Assembly (NCBI GenBank): GCA_015068765.1
Contig: SVJY01000012.1
Span: forward strand, 1 to 45,422
Length of the DNA stretch: 45,422 nt
Source: Oscillospiraceae bacterium
GTDB taxonomy: Bacteria > Bacillota > Clostridia > UMGS1883 > UMGS1540
Direction: 5' to 3'
This document shows positions 1-8,851 of this stretch, in pieces. Every line of letters starts with the position of its first letter. Position 1 is the first letter of the stretch. The notes under the pieces are model-generated. The model had not been told where the DNA came from and made no database searches. It was given only the letters and a program-made list of their open reading frames with translations. The translations under genes were made by a program, and so were the position numbers.

Positions 1-3000
1 GGCGGGAAATTTCCGCATCCGGGTTAAATTTATTCTCGCCCACACCGTTTAAGATGCCCGCCGCTTTGCCGATGGCAAGGGCTTCCGCATACTCTCTTTT
101 GGAGGAAACATCGTCAAAGCTTACCTTGGATCCGTCACCGGTAAGACCGAGTGCACGCACTAAGAACATGGCAAAGTCGCCACGGGTAATATTTCTGCCG
201 GGTGCAAAGGCAATATAAGAAAGGTCGTTTACAATGCCCTTTTCATCCATTTCGATAATGGCATCTCTTGCCCAGACGTGGTGCTGCAGGTCACGGAACC
301 GCGTAACCTTTACATCCGAGAAATCTACCGCTTCATTGGGGGTAATCTTGTAAACGGCAACCTGGAATTTTTCCAGCTCCACATGGAAGGTGTCCCCGGT
401 GATTGTCACCGTCTTTGCCTTGCCGCCTTCCACAAGCTCTGCCGTTGCCCCATTTATCTTGATTTTGCCGGTGTGGTCTACAAGCGGAATATCAATCGTA
501 GAATTCCGGTCTTCCCACATATTGATGGCGATGGCGTAAAGCTCGCCGTCCCGCACAACGGTTCTCCACCAAACGTCTTCTGTTCTGCCCTCATTGAAGA
601 GAGGTGCCACCATTTTGGTAAAGTGGTCAAAGATAAAGTCGTATTCCCACTCTGCCGCCTTCACCATGCCGTTCCATCTTTCATCACCGGGCTTTACGCA
701 CGTTCCGTTTTCCGCGTCAGAGGTTTCCTTACCGAAGGTGTGGAAGCTAAAGCCGTTTGCCCCTTCAAACATACAGGCATAGATATAGTTCCGAAGGTCA
801 TTCCAGGTGGGCTGAAAATCAAACCACTCAAAGGCCTGGGTCATAATACCGATGGGAATCTGCCAGTCATTTTCCTCCAGTCCCATAGCAATGCCCTTTG
901 CCACATTCTCGCCGCGACGGTTATCATAAACCTGTGCCGGATAAAGGTCCATGTCGATAATATCACAGTATTTACCAAATTCCTGCGAATAGAGACGCTC
1001 GGAAAGTACGCCGAAAAGGGGATGCTCCGGGTCTAAATCCCGAATCAGCTTGGCACCGATACGAAGATTTTCATCCAGATCAATATCGTCACCTGCAAAC
1101 TTCGGCTCTTCCCATAAATACCAGCCAATATGGGCCGGATGGTCTTTCACACGATTGATAGTGTCTACAACCTTGGCATATACCTCCGGGTCTCGGATAT
1201 CCTCGTGGTTAAATAATGTTGTGGTAGCATACATACCTGCCTGCCATGCAACGTCCAGTCTTTCCGTTCTGTCTGTCCGAACTGTACCGATACCGCGGCC
1301 TATCGTAGCCCCTACCTCCGGAATACGGTACATAATTTCAGGAGACGTACCCTGTGCAAGCACATAATTCTGAATCACCTTGTCACCGTTTGTAATTAGC
1401 TGCATGGCTTCATTCAGCTTTGTGGGGCGGTCGTACTTATATATGTATCTGCTGAGTGTATCCTCGGTTTCTTCCCCATTCGGGCCGAGCATCATTGCTT
1501 CCAGTCTGTATTCCTTCTTTTTTTCAGATAAAAGCTCCAAGGGATAATTGAACCGCTGTGTCCCGTCCGGTAAAATGGTTGCAATTTCTTCCAGCAATAC
1601 CTTTTCGCCATCATAGAAGCGGAAACGTACTTTCTGCTCTTCGTCGGATGTGGACAGATAAGTTTTCAGGTCTGCATAGCCGTTGCCCTCGTAGTCGGAA
1701 TAATAAAATACGTCATCAGGACTAAAGGTTCTGATTTTTTTACTCAGACCGGAAAGCTCATACAGCTCTACATCATCAAAATAGGTTACGCCATTTCCGC
1801 CCGCACGAATCATAATGTGATAATAGGCGGCTTCGGTCGGCGTTGAAAAGATAGTTACAACCTGTTGCCATTCTTGATTGTCAAAATCCGGGTATACATG
1901 GAGGGAACGCCGTCCATCCTTGAAGTAATTGTCCGGTTCCGTTGCCTTTGTGCTATATGTAAAACAGTCCCCCTGGAAATTATAGCTTTCCCGCATGCCG
2001 CGTGGAATCTTCACCCACATAGAAAGCTGATAGGTGGTCTCGGGCTTCACCTTAATGGCTTGGCCAACCCAGGGCATAACATTGTTGTCACAGTTCAGCT
2101 TCAGGGATTTTGTACCGGTACGGGCTTCCTCATCGGAATAGGTGTACCAGCCGCGGAGCACATCATCATCACGATCAAACCAATACCCTTCCTCCTCCGT
2201 TCCGTGCTTTACATGTACTACATCGTCCGCCTCTTCAAAGCTGGCATCCTTCAGAAGATTTACGGAATCGGCAGCCGGAGCAATGTATTCCGGCATGGAC
2301 ATTTTCTTTGCCGGGCGTCCGGGTCCGACTAATGAAAAATCATCCCAATAGGCTTCTCCGCCGCCGATAAGACGAGCCATCAGCGTTACGGAGACAACAT
2401 CTTCGGGAAGCGTAAAACGGATGGTTTTACGGCTCCAAATCCCTGCGGGTGTATCCCCGAACTGTAAATTGACGCGGTTTGTGTATTCCATGCCCATAAG
2501 AGACTCAGGGTCATTATAAATGCAGGTTAAAGAGATTGTCGGCGAACCGGAAACCCGCTTTACCCACGCAGTCAGCTCATATTCCTGACCGCCAAGTACA
2601 TTGCCGAGACTCTGAAGAAAATGAACATTTTTTCCCTCTGCGGCAATCGTATGTGCAGCGATACTGCCGCCATGCACATCCTTCTTTTCAAAAAAGCCGC
2701 CGGACTCCCCCCATTTTCCACCTTCAAGACCGCCCTGTCCCCAATTCAGGTTTACAGTGTCGGATGAGGATTCAAAGCCGGGGTTTAAAATATGTTCTGC
2801 ATCTCCGTTTTCCTCAGCCACCTTGGTGGGGGCATCTAAATTCACAACCTTGTAGTCTGCCGATTTTTTCGGTCTTTCTTTAATGGAATAGGCAGTTTGT
2901 CTATCCGCACTCAGCTCTACAGTGGGTGCAATCATAATCGGTTGTGCTTCTTCCTCTTCCGCAAAAGCCGCAAAGCCCGGAAGCATCATAATGCCTGCCA

Positions 3001-3025
3001 ATATAACTGCAAGAATTTTTTTCAT
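1..3025 (-). CDS. Large secreted CBM / glycosidase-like / SLH protein (3' end outside window)
   Basis: Absent from the ORF track because it runs off the left edge; read manually on the minus strand as about 1008 codons without a stop. It starts MKKILAVILAG with a signal peptide ending near AFA-E, and AAGGAGG lies 9 bases before the ATG. Two carbohydrate-binding-like beta-sandwich modules follow (about residues 78-235 and 255-440), each ending in the pattern YWDDFSL or YFDDVEL. A linker leads to a TIM-barrel-like region (about 545-830) with GWYLWEEPK as a possible catalytic acid site, then SLH repeats begin near 908 and are cut by the window. It is a clear paralogue of the 1227-residue protein further right. 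Inferred role: wall-attached glycan binding or hydrolysis outside the cell. It is last in a leftward operon, 15 bases after the TIM-barrel gene. The glycosidase family is not identified. Confidence 0.85.
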   Translation of the reverse strand, partial: MKKILAVILAGIMMLPGFAAFAEEEEAQPIMIAPTVELSADRQTAYSIKERPKKSADYKVVNLDAPTKVAEENGDAEHILNPGFESSSDTVNLNWGQGGLEGGKWGESGGFFEKKDVHGGSIAAHTIAAEGKNVHFLQSLGNVLGGQEYELTAWVKRVSGSPTISLTCIYNDPESLMGMEYTNRVNLQFGDTPAGIWSRKTIRFTLPEDVVSVTLMARLIGGGEAYWDDFSLVGPGRPAKKMSMPEYIAPAADSVNLLKDASFEEADDVVHVKHGTEEEGYWFDRDDDVLRGWYTYSDEEARTGTKSLKLNCDNNVMPWVGQAIKVKPETTYQLSMWVKIPRGMRESYNFQGDCFTYSTKATEPDNYFKDGRRSLHVYPDFDNQEWQQVVTIFSTPTEAAYYHIMIRAGGNGVTYFDDVELYELSGLSKKIRTFSPDDVFYYSDYEGNGYADLKTYLSTSDEEQKVRFRFYDGEKVLLEEIATILPDGTQRFNYPLELLSEKKKEYRLEAMMLGPNGEETEDTLSRYIYKYDRPTKLNEAMQLITNGDKVIQNYVLAQGTSPEIMYRIPEVGATIGRGIGTVRTDRTERLDVAWQAGMYATTTLFNHEDIRDPEVYAKVVDTINRVKDHPAHIGWYLWEEPKFAGDDIDLDENLRIGAKLIRDLDPEHPLFGVLSERLYSQEFGKYCDIIDMDLYPAQVYDNRRGENVAKGIAMGLEENDWQIPIGIMTQAFEWFDFQPTWNDLRNYIYACMFEGANGFSFHTFGKETSDAENGTCVKPGDERWNGMVKAAEWEYDFIFDHFTKMVAPLFNEGRTEDVWWRTVVRDGELYAIAINMWEDRNSTIDIPLVDHTGKIKINGATAELVEGGKAKTVTITGDTFHVELEKFQVAVYKITPNEAVDFSDVKVTRFRDLQHHVWARDAIIEMDEKGIVNDLSYIAFAPGRNITRGDFAMFLVRALGLTGDGSKVSFDDVSSKREYAEALAIGKAAGILNGVGENKFNPDAEISR

Positions 3026-3040
3026 CCGAAAAGCCCTCCT

Positions 3041-3883
3041 TTATTCAATCGTATAACCAAGCTTTGTGAGCAAGGATTCAAAATATTCCTTTGCCATTAA
3101 AATATCCTTTGTCTGCTGTTCGCCTGTAATTTCCCGTTCGATGGTGATGAAGCGGTCATAGCCCAGGTCCTTCAGCATTTCAAATACCTTCGGGAAATCT
3201 ACTAAACCCTGTCCGGCCGGCGTTTCCTTACCGAGACCGCGAGGATCGGTGGGCAGTATGCCGTCCTTGCCGTGTATATTTCTTACATACTTTCCGAATA
3301 CACGCAGAGCATCCACCGCATTACCGTAGCCGTAAATAAAGATATTTGCCGGGTCATAATTGATATACAGATTGTCAAAGCCCACATCCTGAATAAGCCG
3401 CAGCAAAACAATCGGTGCTTCCATGCCGGTTTCAAACAGCACATTCAGACCCATACGTTTACATTCCTGTGCCAGGATGTGAATGGAGGTCAGCATATTC
3501 ACATAGCCTTCCTCAAAGGGGTTGTTCGGTACATAGCCGGCGTGCACGATAATATCCTCCACGCCCAGCCAGGACGCAAATTTTGCCGCCTTTAGTGTGT
3601 AGCTCAGCCGTTCCTCGCGGGTAGCTTCCACGTTAAGACCGGCGATGCGGAAATTATAATAGTTATCATAGGGGGCCGCACCTCGCTTGTAGCCGCAAAA
3701 CTGTGCGGAAATCTCAATGTCATACTTGTCTGCCGCCGCCTTGATAAATTCTGCATCCTCCTGCTTGTATTCGTCGGGCTTATAAACAAGCTGGCAAGAG
3801 CTAAATCCGTTTTTCCGTAGTGTAGCAAATTTTTCATCTGCCTGGCTAAGGTCTGCTATTTTTACAAAAGTACCCAGTTTCAT
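3041..3883 (-). CDS. Sugar phosphate isomerase/epimerase-type TIM barrel (xylose-isomerase-like)
   Basis: 280 residues, the usual length for AP-endonuclease-2/xylose-isomerase-like TIM barrels (IolE, IolI and hexulose-phosphate epimerase relatives). Likely metal ligands are visible in order: FETG, NYDPANI, IHGKDG and TIEREI, matching the Glu-Asp-His-Glu pattern of the family. AAAGGGAG precedes the ATG. It lies between the Gfo/Idh dehydrogenase and the SLH protein in one leftward operon with short gaps. Pairing of such a barrel with a Gfo/Idh dehydrogenase is typical of sugar, inositol or 3-keto-sugar catabolism, where the dehydrogenase oxidises a ring hydroxyl and the barrel isomerises or dehydrates the product. 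Which substrate is used here cannot be read from the sequence. The protein is cytoplasmic. Confidence 0.8.
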   Translation of the reverse strand: MKLGTFVKIADLSQADEKFATLRKNGFSSCQLVYKPDEYKQEDAEFIKAAADKYDIEISAQFCGYKRGAAPYDNYYNFRIAGLNVEATREERLSYTLKAAKFASWLGVEDIIVHAGYVPNNPFEEGYVNMLTSIHILAQECKRMGLNVLFETGMEAPIVLLRLIQDVGFDNLYINYDPANIFIYGYGNAVDALRVFGKYVRNIHGKDGILPTDPRGLGKETPAGQGLVDFPKVFEMLKDLGYDRFITIEREITGEQQTKDILMAKEYFESLLTKLGYTIE

Positions 3884-3901
3884 TGTTTTCTCCCTTTCTT
3901 T

Positions 3902-4936
3902 TTAGAACTCGTTCAGTTTAATATATTTTCCACTCTTTATAGATTTTTCTGCCGCTTCCAGTATCTTCTGGCAAGCCACCCCTTCAGAAAGGTAGGGCGT
4001 AAGTGCATCGGTTTTACCGTTTAAATAGTCTATAAAGCATTCTGCCTGGTTTGCAAGGAACGTATCCGGCACCTCTTCCGCTTCGGGTCCCTCGCCTCTG
4101 TCTACACGAAGGCCTGTAGCACTGCTGTAAAGAAGTGCACCCTTTGTTCCGAAAATTTCCATTTCCGTCAGCATCTTTATGCCACGGGTACATCTCGAAA
4201 CAGAGATAGAAACACCGGCACCCTTTACCGTTCTTGCCAATATATTGCACCAATCGTCCGTAGTGACAGGTGCGACCTCCTCCGAATCCAGTCTTTGCCG
4301 TTCTTTTACAACAATACCGCTTTCTGCATACACGCCGTCAAAATCGCCGCAGAAAAGGCGTGCCGTATCCACCATATGGGAACCAAAATCTCCCAGAGCA
4401 CCCGTGCCGGCAAGCTTTTCATCAAAACGCCACTCCAGCTTTCTGCCCGGGCGAAGGGCACTGTCCTTATAATAGCGGATGTATACATTTTTTATATCAC
4501 CGATCACGCCGTCCGCAATCAGCTTTTGCATATACCGAATTGTTTTCTGAAACCGGAAGGAAAAGCTGACAAATGCCGGTAAATCCCCTGTTTTTTTCTG
4601 CAGGTCCAGAACCTCTTCATACCGAAGACCAACAGGCTTTTCCACCGAATAGGGCTTGCCTGCCGCAATCGCCGCCTCGGCAACTGCACAGTGCATAAAA
4701 TTCGGCGTACAAATGTCCACAGCCTCTACTGCCTCACATGCGATCAGTGCCTTGTAATCCTTAAAGCAATATTCCTCCGGGATTCCCAGCTTTTCTCTTG
4801 CCAGCAGGAGTGCCTCATCCCGAGTATCGCACACTGCCACAACCTCTGCCTTGTCTGCACAACCTAAATAGCCGTTGGCATGTGTGCCTTTGGCAATCCC
4901 GCCAAATCCTATAATGCCGATTTTACGTTTCTTCAT
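3902..4936 (-). CDS. Gfo/Idh/MocA-family NAD(P)-dependent sugar dehydrogenase
   Basis: 344 residues with an N-terminal Rossmann motif GIIGFGGIAKGTHANG and the family signature VEKPVGL near residue 97. The C-terminal half has the usual mixed alpha/beta substrate domain. Members oxidise or reduce sugar, inositol or sugar-acid hydroxyls with NAD(P). GAAAGGTAGAGG precedes the ATG. It sits between the M29-like gene (42-base gap) and the TIM-barrel gene (18-base gap) in a leftward operon, so it probably makes the keto-intermediate that the barrel enzyme handles. An inositol dehydrogenase role is possible given the IolB-like gene in the opposite operon, but no substrate-specific residue was recognised. 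Confidence 0.85.
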   Translation of the reverse strand: MKKRKIGIIGFGGIAKGTHANGYLGCADKAEVVAVCDTRDEALLLAREKLGIPEEYCFKDYKALIACEAVEAVDICTPNFMHCAVAEAAIAAGKPYSVEKPVGLRYEEVLDLQKKTGDLPAFVSFSFRFQKTIRYMQKLIADGVIGDIKNVYIRYYKDSALRPGRKLEWRFDEKLAGTGALGDFGSHMVDTARLFCGDFDGVYAESGIVVKERQRLDSEEVAPVTTDDWCNILARTVKGAGVSISVSRCTRGIKMLTEMEIFGTKGALLYSSATGLRVDRGEGPEAEEVPDTFLANQAECFIDYLNGKTDALTPYLSEGVACQKILEAAEKSIKSGKYIKLNEF

Positions 4937-4978
4937 AATGCCTCTACCTTTCCGAAAAAATCTCTGTTTCCGTGTCTC

Positions 4979-6046
4979 TTATTCTTCTCCGTGACGGAAT
5001 ATGATGTCATCGTTGAACTTTCCGTCTTTTAAAATACATTCTCCGTCCACCTCGACCATCGGATCATGCACATCAAAATCCACATGCTCCGTGGAATGAA
5101 TAATTTCGCCGCGGCGGCGGTTGTTACCGATTGCCACATGGATGCAGTTAATCTGATGACTGCCGTCCACCTTCCAGCCGTACATATTATTTTCCGGTGA
5201 GGTTGTGGTTACCAGCCCGATTTCATCGCACAAATCCGCTTTGGGGGAAACCTCCTCCAAAAGCACACGAAGCCGATCCGCCTGGACGGCATCCCCGGAA
5301 AAGTCCGTCAGAATGCTATCTTTAAATACCAGTCGCATCGGTTCCTTATATAACTCATTATGTGTAGGCATATTGGGACGAATGGGGAAACCACGCTGAT
5401 TGCGTGTCCGTTCCGAAGCACCGTCCGCCACCACCGTTCCGTTTACCGTGCCGAGGGAAGGAATGACCGCTACCTCGGAATAAAACGGAATGATGCCCAT
5501 GACAGGGTACATCGCATCCAGTCCGCGGTGAATGGCACAGTATAAATCCGTGCCCCGTTTTGTTGTAATATGTATTTCCTTTGCTTTTTGCAGCCAGGCA
5601 TAAAGGGCAAGGGCACGCCTGCGGTTCGCCAGAACCTCTTCCTTATTTATATTCCATTCCTCCATGCCGCCGCTTTCAAAGGTAAAACGCTTGCTTTTTC
5701 CCAGTAGCGACTCGTCGCCTTCATCCCGTGAGCCGAGATAGGTTGAAAATCCGGTTTTAATCTGGGGCGTTGTCATAAATGTAATGTCCGCATGTAAAAT
5801 CGCCTGCCGTACAGGCTCCATAATCGGGATGTTATCATACCCCTCCTGGCCGCCGTACATATCTACATCCAAAATAACGGCGTTATAGCCGCACTCCCGT
5901 GCCACATCACACAGTGCACGGGCGTTTGAATAAGACTCGCTGTCCGCAATTACCAAAATGTTGTCTCCCGGCTGTGCCTGGGCAATTTCCCGCAGTACAA
6001 AGGTCGCATTTTCGCGTATTTTTTCCATGTCTCTGTACAGATACAT
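4979..6046 (-). CDS. M29 aminopeptidase-like metalloprotein (NicX/leucyl aminopeptidase superfamily)
   Basis: The first gene of the leftward operon. The ORF track starts at 6067, but AAGGAGG lies inside those extra codons, so the ATG at 6046 (MYLYRDMEK) is the better start, giving 355 residues. The C-terminal block NCIHVAIGNN...STEHVDFDVHDP...VDGECILKDGKF resembles the metal-binding end of M29 aminopeptidases and 2,5-dihydroxypyridine dioxygenase (NicX) relatives. Homologues of this type occur in many catabolic operons without a proven peptidase role. Here its partners are a sugar dehydrogenase and an isomerase, so a ring- or amide-opening hydrolytic role on a small molecule is as likely as peptide cleavage. 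Family assignment is moderate; function is unknown. Confidence 0.65.
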   Translation of the reverse strand: MYLYRDMEKIRENATFVLREIAQAQPGDNILVIADSESYSNARALCDVARECGYNAVILDVDMYGGQEGYDNIPIMEPVRQAILHADITFMTTPQIKTGFSTYLGSRDEGDESLLGKSKRFTFESGGMEEWNINKEEVLANRRRALALYAWLQKAKEIHITTKRGTDLYCAIHRGLDAMYPVMGIIPFYSEVAVIPSLGTVNGTVVADGASERTRNQRGFPIRPNMPTHNELYKEPMRLVFKDSILTDFSGDAVQADRLRVLLEEVSPKADLCDEIGLVTTTSPENNMYGWKVDGSHQINCIHVAIGNNRRRGEIIHSTEHVDFDVHDPMVEVDGECILKDGKFNDDIIFRHGEE

Positions 6047-6106
6047 GACTGTCCGTTCCTCCTTCATAAATAACGTTCAACTTTCATTCTACGTTCCCAT
6101 GTTCCT

Positions 6107-6136
6107 ATGTTATCATATCCCACCCCAATCTGTCAA
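6107..6136 (-). promoter_or_regulatory. Sigma-A promoter of the leftward operon
   Basis: On the minus strand TTGACA (6131-6136) and TAACAT (6107-6112) are separated by 18 bases, about 60 bases upstream of the chosen start at 6046. The -35 box overlaps the left arm of the inverted repeat. Confidence 0.6.
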
Positions 6137-6222
6137 TAGATTTTGAAAAAATTTTTCTTTTTTCCGTTTATTGGATTTATTTATTTTTTAAAAAAATGGA
6201 AGTTTTTTTCAAAATCTATTGA
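6133..6222. promoter_or_regulatory. 19-bp perfect inverted repeat with operator-like palindromes between divergent promoters
   Basis: TCAATAGATTTTGAAAAAA (6133-6151) is repeated exactly in inverse orientation at 6204-6222, with a 52-base A/T-rich spacer. The outer ends carry the -35 boxes of both divergent promoters. The inner part contains TGAAAAAATTTTTC (6144-6157), a near-palindrome that recurs with one mismatch at the rpiR promoter, and a weaker inverted copy at 6198-6211. Together this looks like a paired operator that could be bridged by a dimer or tetramer of the RpiR regulator. The 294 bases between the two start codons contain no gene. Confidence 0.7.
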
Positions 6223-6247
6223 AATTCGTTTTTATTCATGTTATACT
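6219..6247 (+). promoter_or_regulatory. Sigma-A promoter of the rightward catabolic operon
   Basis: TTGAAA (6219-6224), a 17-base spacer and TATACT (6242-6247). The -35 box overlaps the right arm of the inverted repeat, mirroring the leftward promoter. Confidence 0.7.
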
Positions 6248-6340
6248 TAAAGAAACTAATTTCTACTTAGGCTTTTTCTGATACGGAAAAAGCTTGCTTC
6301 CCTCCGTAAAAAATACTATAATTAGAAAGAAGGAAAAACA

Positions 6341-7765
6341 TTGACCGATTTTTTATTTGACGTCATTACAACCGAGCTTGAAGACGCAGTCGGCAAAGAA
6401 AACTGCTCTACAAAGACGATTGACAAAATTACGCACAGTGTGGATTACTTCTGGCTTTCCAGAATGTGGGCGGACCGGGGTCTGCGTATGCCGGAGGCCG
6501 ATTTTGTTGTTGCACCGAAGGATGCAAAGGAAACCTCGGCCGTTTTAAAGATTGCCAACTATTATAAAATCCCGGTTACAACCTGGGGGGCAGGCGGCGG
6601 CACGCAGGGCGGTGCACTGCCGGTTTGCGGCGGTATTGTGCTGGACACAAAGCGGATGAATAAGATTTATGATGTAAATGAAGAAAGCATGTACATAGAG
6701 TGCGGCACGGGCACCATCTACAAGCATGTGGAATGGGCGGCAAACGAAAGAGGCTATGCCACCATGCATTATCCCTCTTCTCTGACCTGCTCCACCGTCG
6801 GCGGCTTCCTCGCCCACCGTGGCATCGGCGTTTCCTCTACAAAATACGGTAAAATTGACGATATGGTACTACAGATGGAGGTTGTGCTCCCCAACGGCGA
6901 TATTATCGAGACCTCGCCCGCCCCGAAGCACGCCGCAGGACCAGATCTCAATCAGATTTTCATCGGCTCCGAAGGTACGCTGGGCGTAATGACCAAGGCA
7001 CAGATGCGTATTTATGAGCAGCCGGAGGCAAGAAAATTCAGAGGCTTCCTCTTCCACAATATGACCGATGCTTTTCGTGCCGGTCGTGAGCTTCTCCAGA
7101 AGTTCAAGCCGTCGGTTATGCGTCTTTATGACGAAGCGGAAACGGCAACCTTAATTAAAAAAATCGTCGGGGTGGAACGAAAGGGTGCATTTATGAATCT
7201 TGCCATTGAGGGTGTTGCCGAAATGGTGGAGCTGGAAGAAAAGATACTTCTTTCTACCTTTAAAAAATACGGTGCCGAGGATCTAGGCTCCGAATACGGC
7301 GAAAAATGGTGGAAGGAAAAAATAACCTTCTTCTATCCCGGCCACATGATGGACGTCCCCCAGTGCTTCGGTACAATGGACACCATCGCCCCCTATGATA
7401 AAATTGAAAAAATTTACTGGGCCATGAAGGAAGCCATTGAAACCAACTTCCCCCAAGCTTCCTTTATCGCACATTTCTCCCATTGGTATGAGTGGGGCTG
7501 TATGATATACGATCGATTTATTGTCGACGGCAAGGACGTGCCCCAGGACCCCCACGAGGCATTTCGCCTGCACCAGGAAATCTGGAACTGCGGCGTTCGT
7601 GCGGCACTCAAAAACGGTGGTGTTGTAAACGATCACCACGGCATTGGTATCAAGCTCGGCAGATTGATGAAGGAGCAGTACGGTCCTGCCATGCAGGTCT
7701 TTGAAGGTATCAAAAAGCAGCTTGACCCCAACGGCATTATGAATCCGTTCAAGCTTGGTCTATAA
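6341..7765 (+). CDS. FAD-linked oxidase (GlcD / alkyl-DHAP synthase-like)
   Basis: 474 residues, starting at TTG with AGAAGGA seven bases upstream. The PCMH-type FAD domain spans about residues 55-220, with WGAGGGTQGGA (82-92), STVGGFLAHRG (151-161) and FIGSEGTLGV near 207. The C-terminal FAD-oxidase domain ends in NDHHGIG...LDPNGIMNPFKLGL, as in alkyl-dihydroxyacetonephosphate synthase, D-lactate dehydrogenase and glycolate oxidase GlcD. It should oxidise a hydroxy-acid or similar alcohol through FAD. The next gene encodes a GlcF-type Fe-S protein and the operon also encodes a fused ETF, so electrons probably leave by Fe-S clusters and/or ETF rather than oxygen. First gene of the rightward operon. 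The substrate is unknown. Confidence 0.85.
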   Translation: MTDFLFDVITTELEDAVGKENCSTKTIDKITHSVDYFWLSRMWADRGLRMPEADFVVAPKDAKETSAVLKIANYYKIPVTTWGAGGGTQGGALPVCGGIVLDTKRMNKIYDVNEESMYIECGTGTIYKHVEWAANERGYATMHYPSSLTCSTVGGFLAHRGIGVSSTKYGKIDDMVLQMEVVLPNGDIIETSPAPKHAAGPDLNQIFIGSEGTLGVMTKAQMRIYEQPEARKFRGFLFHNMTDAFRAGRELLQKFKPSVMRLYDEAETATLIKKIVGVERKGAFMNLAIEGVAEMVELEEKILLSTFKKYGAEDLGSEYGEKWWKEKITFFYPGHMMDVPQCFGTMDTIAPYDKIEKIYWAMKEAIETNFPQASFIAHFSHWYEWGCMIYDRFIVDGKDVPQDPHEAFRLHQEIWNCGVRAALKNGGVVNDHHGIGIKLGRLMKEQYGPAMQVFEGIKKQLDPNGIMNPFKLGL

Positions 7766-7780
7766 TGGGAGGTATACAAA

Positions 7781-8851
7781 ATGCAATTTACACAAAAAGC
7801 AAGAGAACATATTGAATCCTGCCGGTTTTGCTGGATGTGTCACCACATCTGCCCCATCGGAAACGCTACAGGTCTTGAAAGAAACACCGCCAGAGCAAGA
7901 GCTCTCGGTCTTTCCCTTGTGGCAAGGGATGCAGTGGACTTCTCCGAAGATATTGTTTCCAACGTTTATGAGTGTGCTCTGTGCGGCGGCTGTGTCGCAG
8001 ACTGCACCACCGGCTGGGACCCCGTTATGTTTACGAAAGAAGCACGGCTTGGGGCGGCCCTTGACGGCAAGCTCCCTTCGTATATAATGGAAATGCTTAC
8101 GAATTTTCAAAATACGGGGAACGTTTACGGTCTGAAAAACGAAAACAAAATCCCTGCCTTCCCTGACAGCGACACCCTCTTTTTCATAGGCGAGGACACC
8201 CGTGCGATGGGTTGTGCCAAAGAGGCAGTACAGCTTTTACAAAAGGCAGGCGTAGACTTTACGGTGCTGCAGGATGAGCCGAACAGCGGCTATTCTCTGT
8301 CCTTTTTAATCGGTGCCGCCGCAGAAACCAAGGCGGTGATGGAAACGTGTGCCGCTTCGCTTGCGAAGTATAAAAGAGTTATCTGCTACGACCCGGCAGA
8401 TGCAAAGGTGATGAAAAGAGAATATAAGGAATGGGGTATTGATTTAAAACCGGAAGTGATAACCTTTACCGCATTCTTAGCCGAACAAATCGAAAACGGA
8501 AGCCTGAAGCCGCAGAAGAAGGAGCTGGTCCTCACGCCCCAGGACAGTCCGCTTCTGGCAAGGGATTTGGAAGAAACCGCACCCATGCGGACCATTTTGT
8601 CCGCCTGCGGTGCTGTGCGTGAAATGCTTCTGCACGGTAAGGAAACCATGCTTGCAGGCAATCTGATCATGAATGAATATATGCCCCGTGTCATGGAAGG
8701 GGTGGCAGAAAACAGATGGAACAACGCCCGGAATATGAATGCCGAAATTCTGGTTACGGCCTGCCCGGCGGAATACATCCTGTTATCCAAAACCCGCCCG
8801 GAAGACCTTGCACTTATGAAGATTGAGGAGGTTGTGCTCCAATGCTTGTAA
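7781..8851 (+). CDS. Two-[4Fe-4S] electron-transfer protein (GlcF/HdrD-like)
   Basis: 356 residues. The N-terminal ferredoxin domain has two cysteine clusters, CRFCWMCHHICP (residues 14-25) and CALCGGCVADC (65-75), each expected to hold a [4Fe-4S] cluster. The rest resembles the cysteine-rich (CCG) partner domain of GlcF, LldE and HdrD relatives, with LSACGAV and TACPAEY near the end, although full CCG motifs are weak. GGGAGG precedes the ATG. It follows the FAD oxidase by 15 bases and overlaps the aldolase gene by 10 bases, so these genes are co-translated. Probable role: an electron relay from the FAD oxidase to the ETF or another acceptor. Confidence 0.82.
   Translation: MQFTQKAREHIESCRFCWMCHHICPIGNATGLERNTARARALGLSLVARDAVDFSEDIVSNVYECALCGGCVADCTTGWDPVMFTKEARLGAALDGKLPSYIMEMLTNFQNTGNVYGLKNENKIPAFPDSDTLFFIGEDTRAMGCAKEAVQLLQKAGVDFTVLQDEPNSGYSLSFLIGAAAETKAVMETCAASLAKYKRVICYDPADAKVMKREYKEWGIDLKPEVITFTAFLAEQIENGSLKPQKKELVLTPQDSPLLARDLEETAPMRTILSACGAVREMLLHGKETMLAGNLIMNEYMPRVMEGVAENRWNNARNMNAEILVTACPAEYILLSKTRPEDLALMKIEEVVLQCL

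Noticed and set aside
278-2883. Several plus-strand ORFs (278-1036, 1050-1367, 1865-2332, 2536-2883)
   Set aside because: All are antisense shadows of the leftward SLH protein, which reads continuously with recognisable domains; none has a good ribosome site or family motif.
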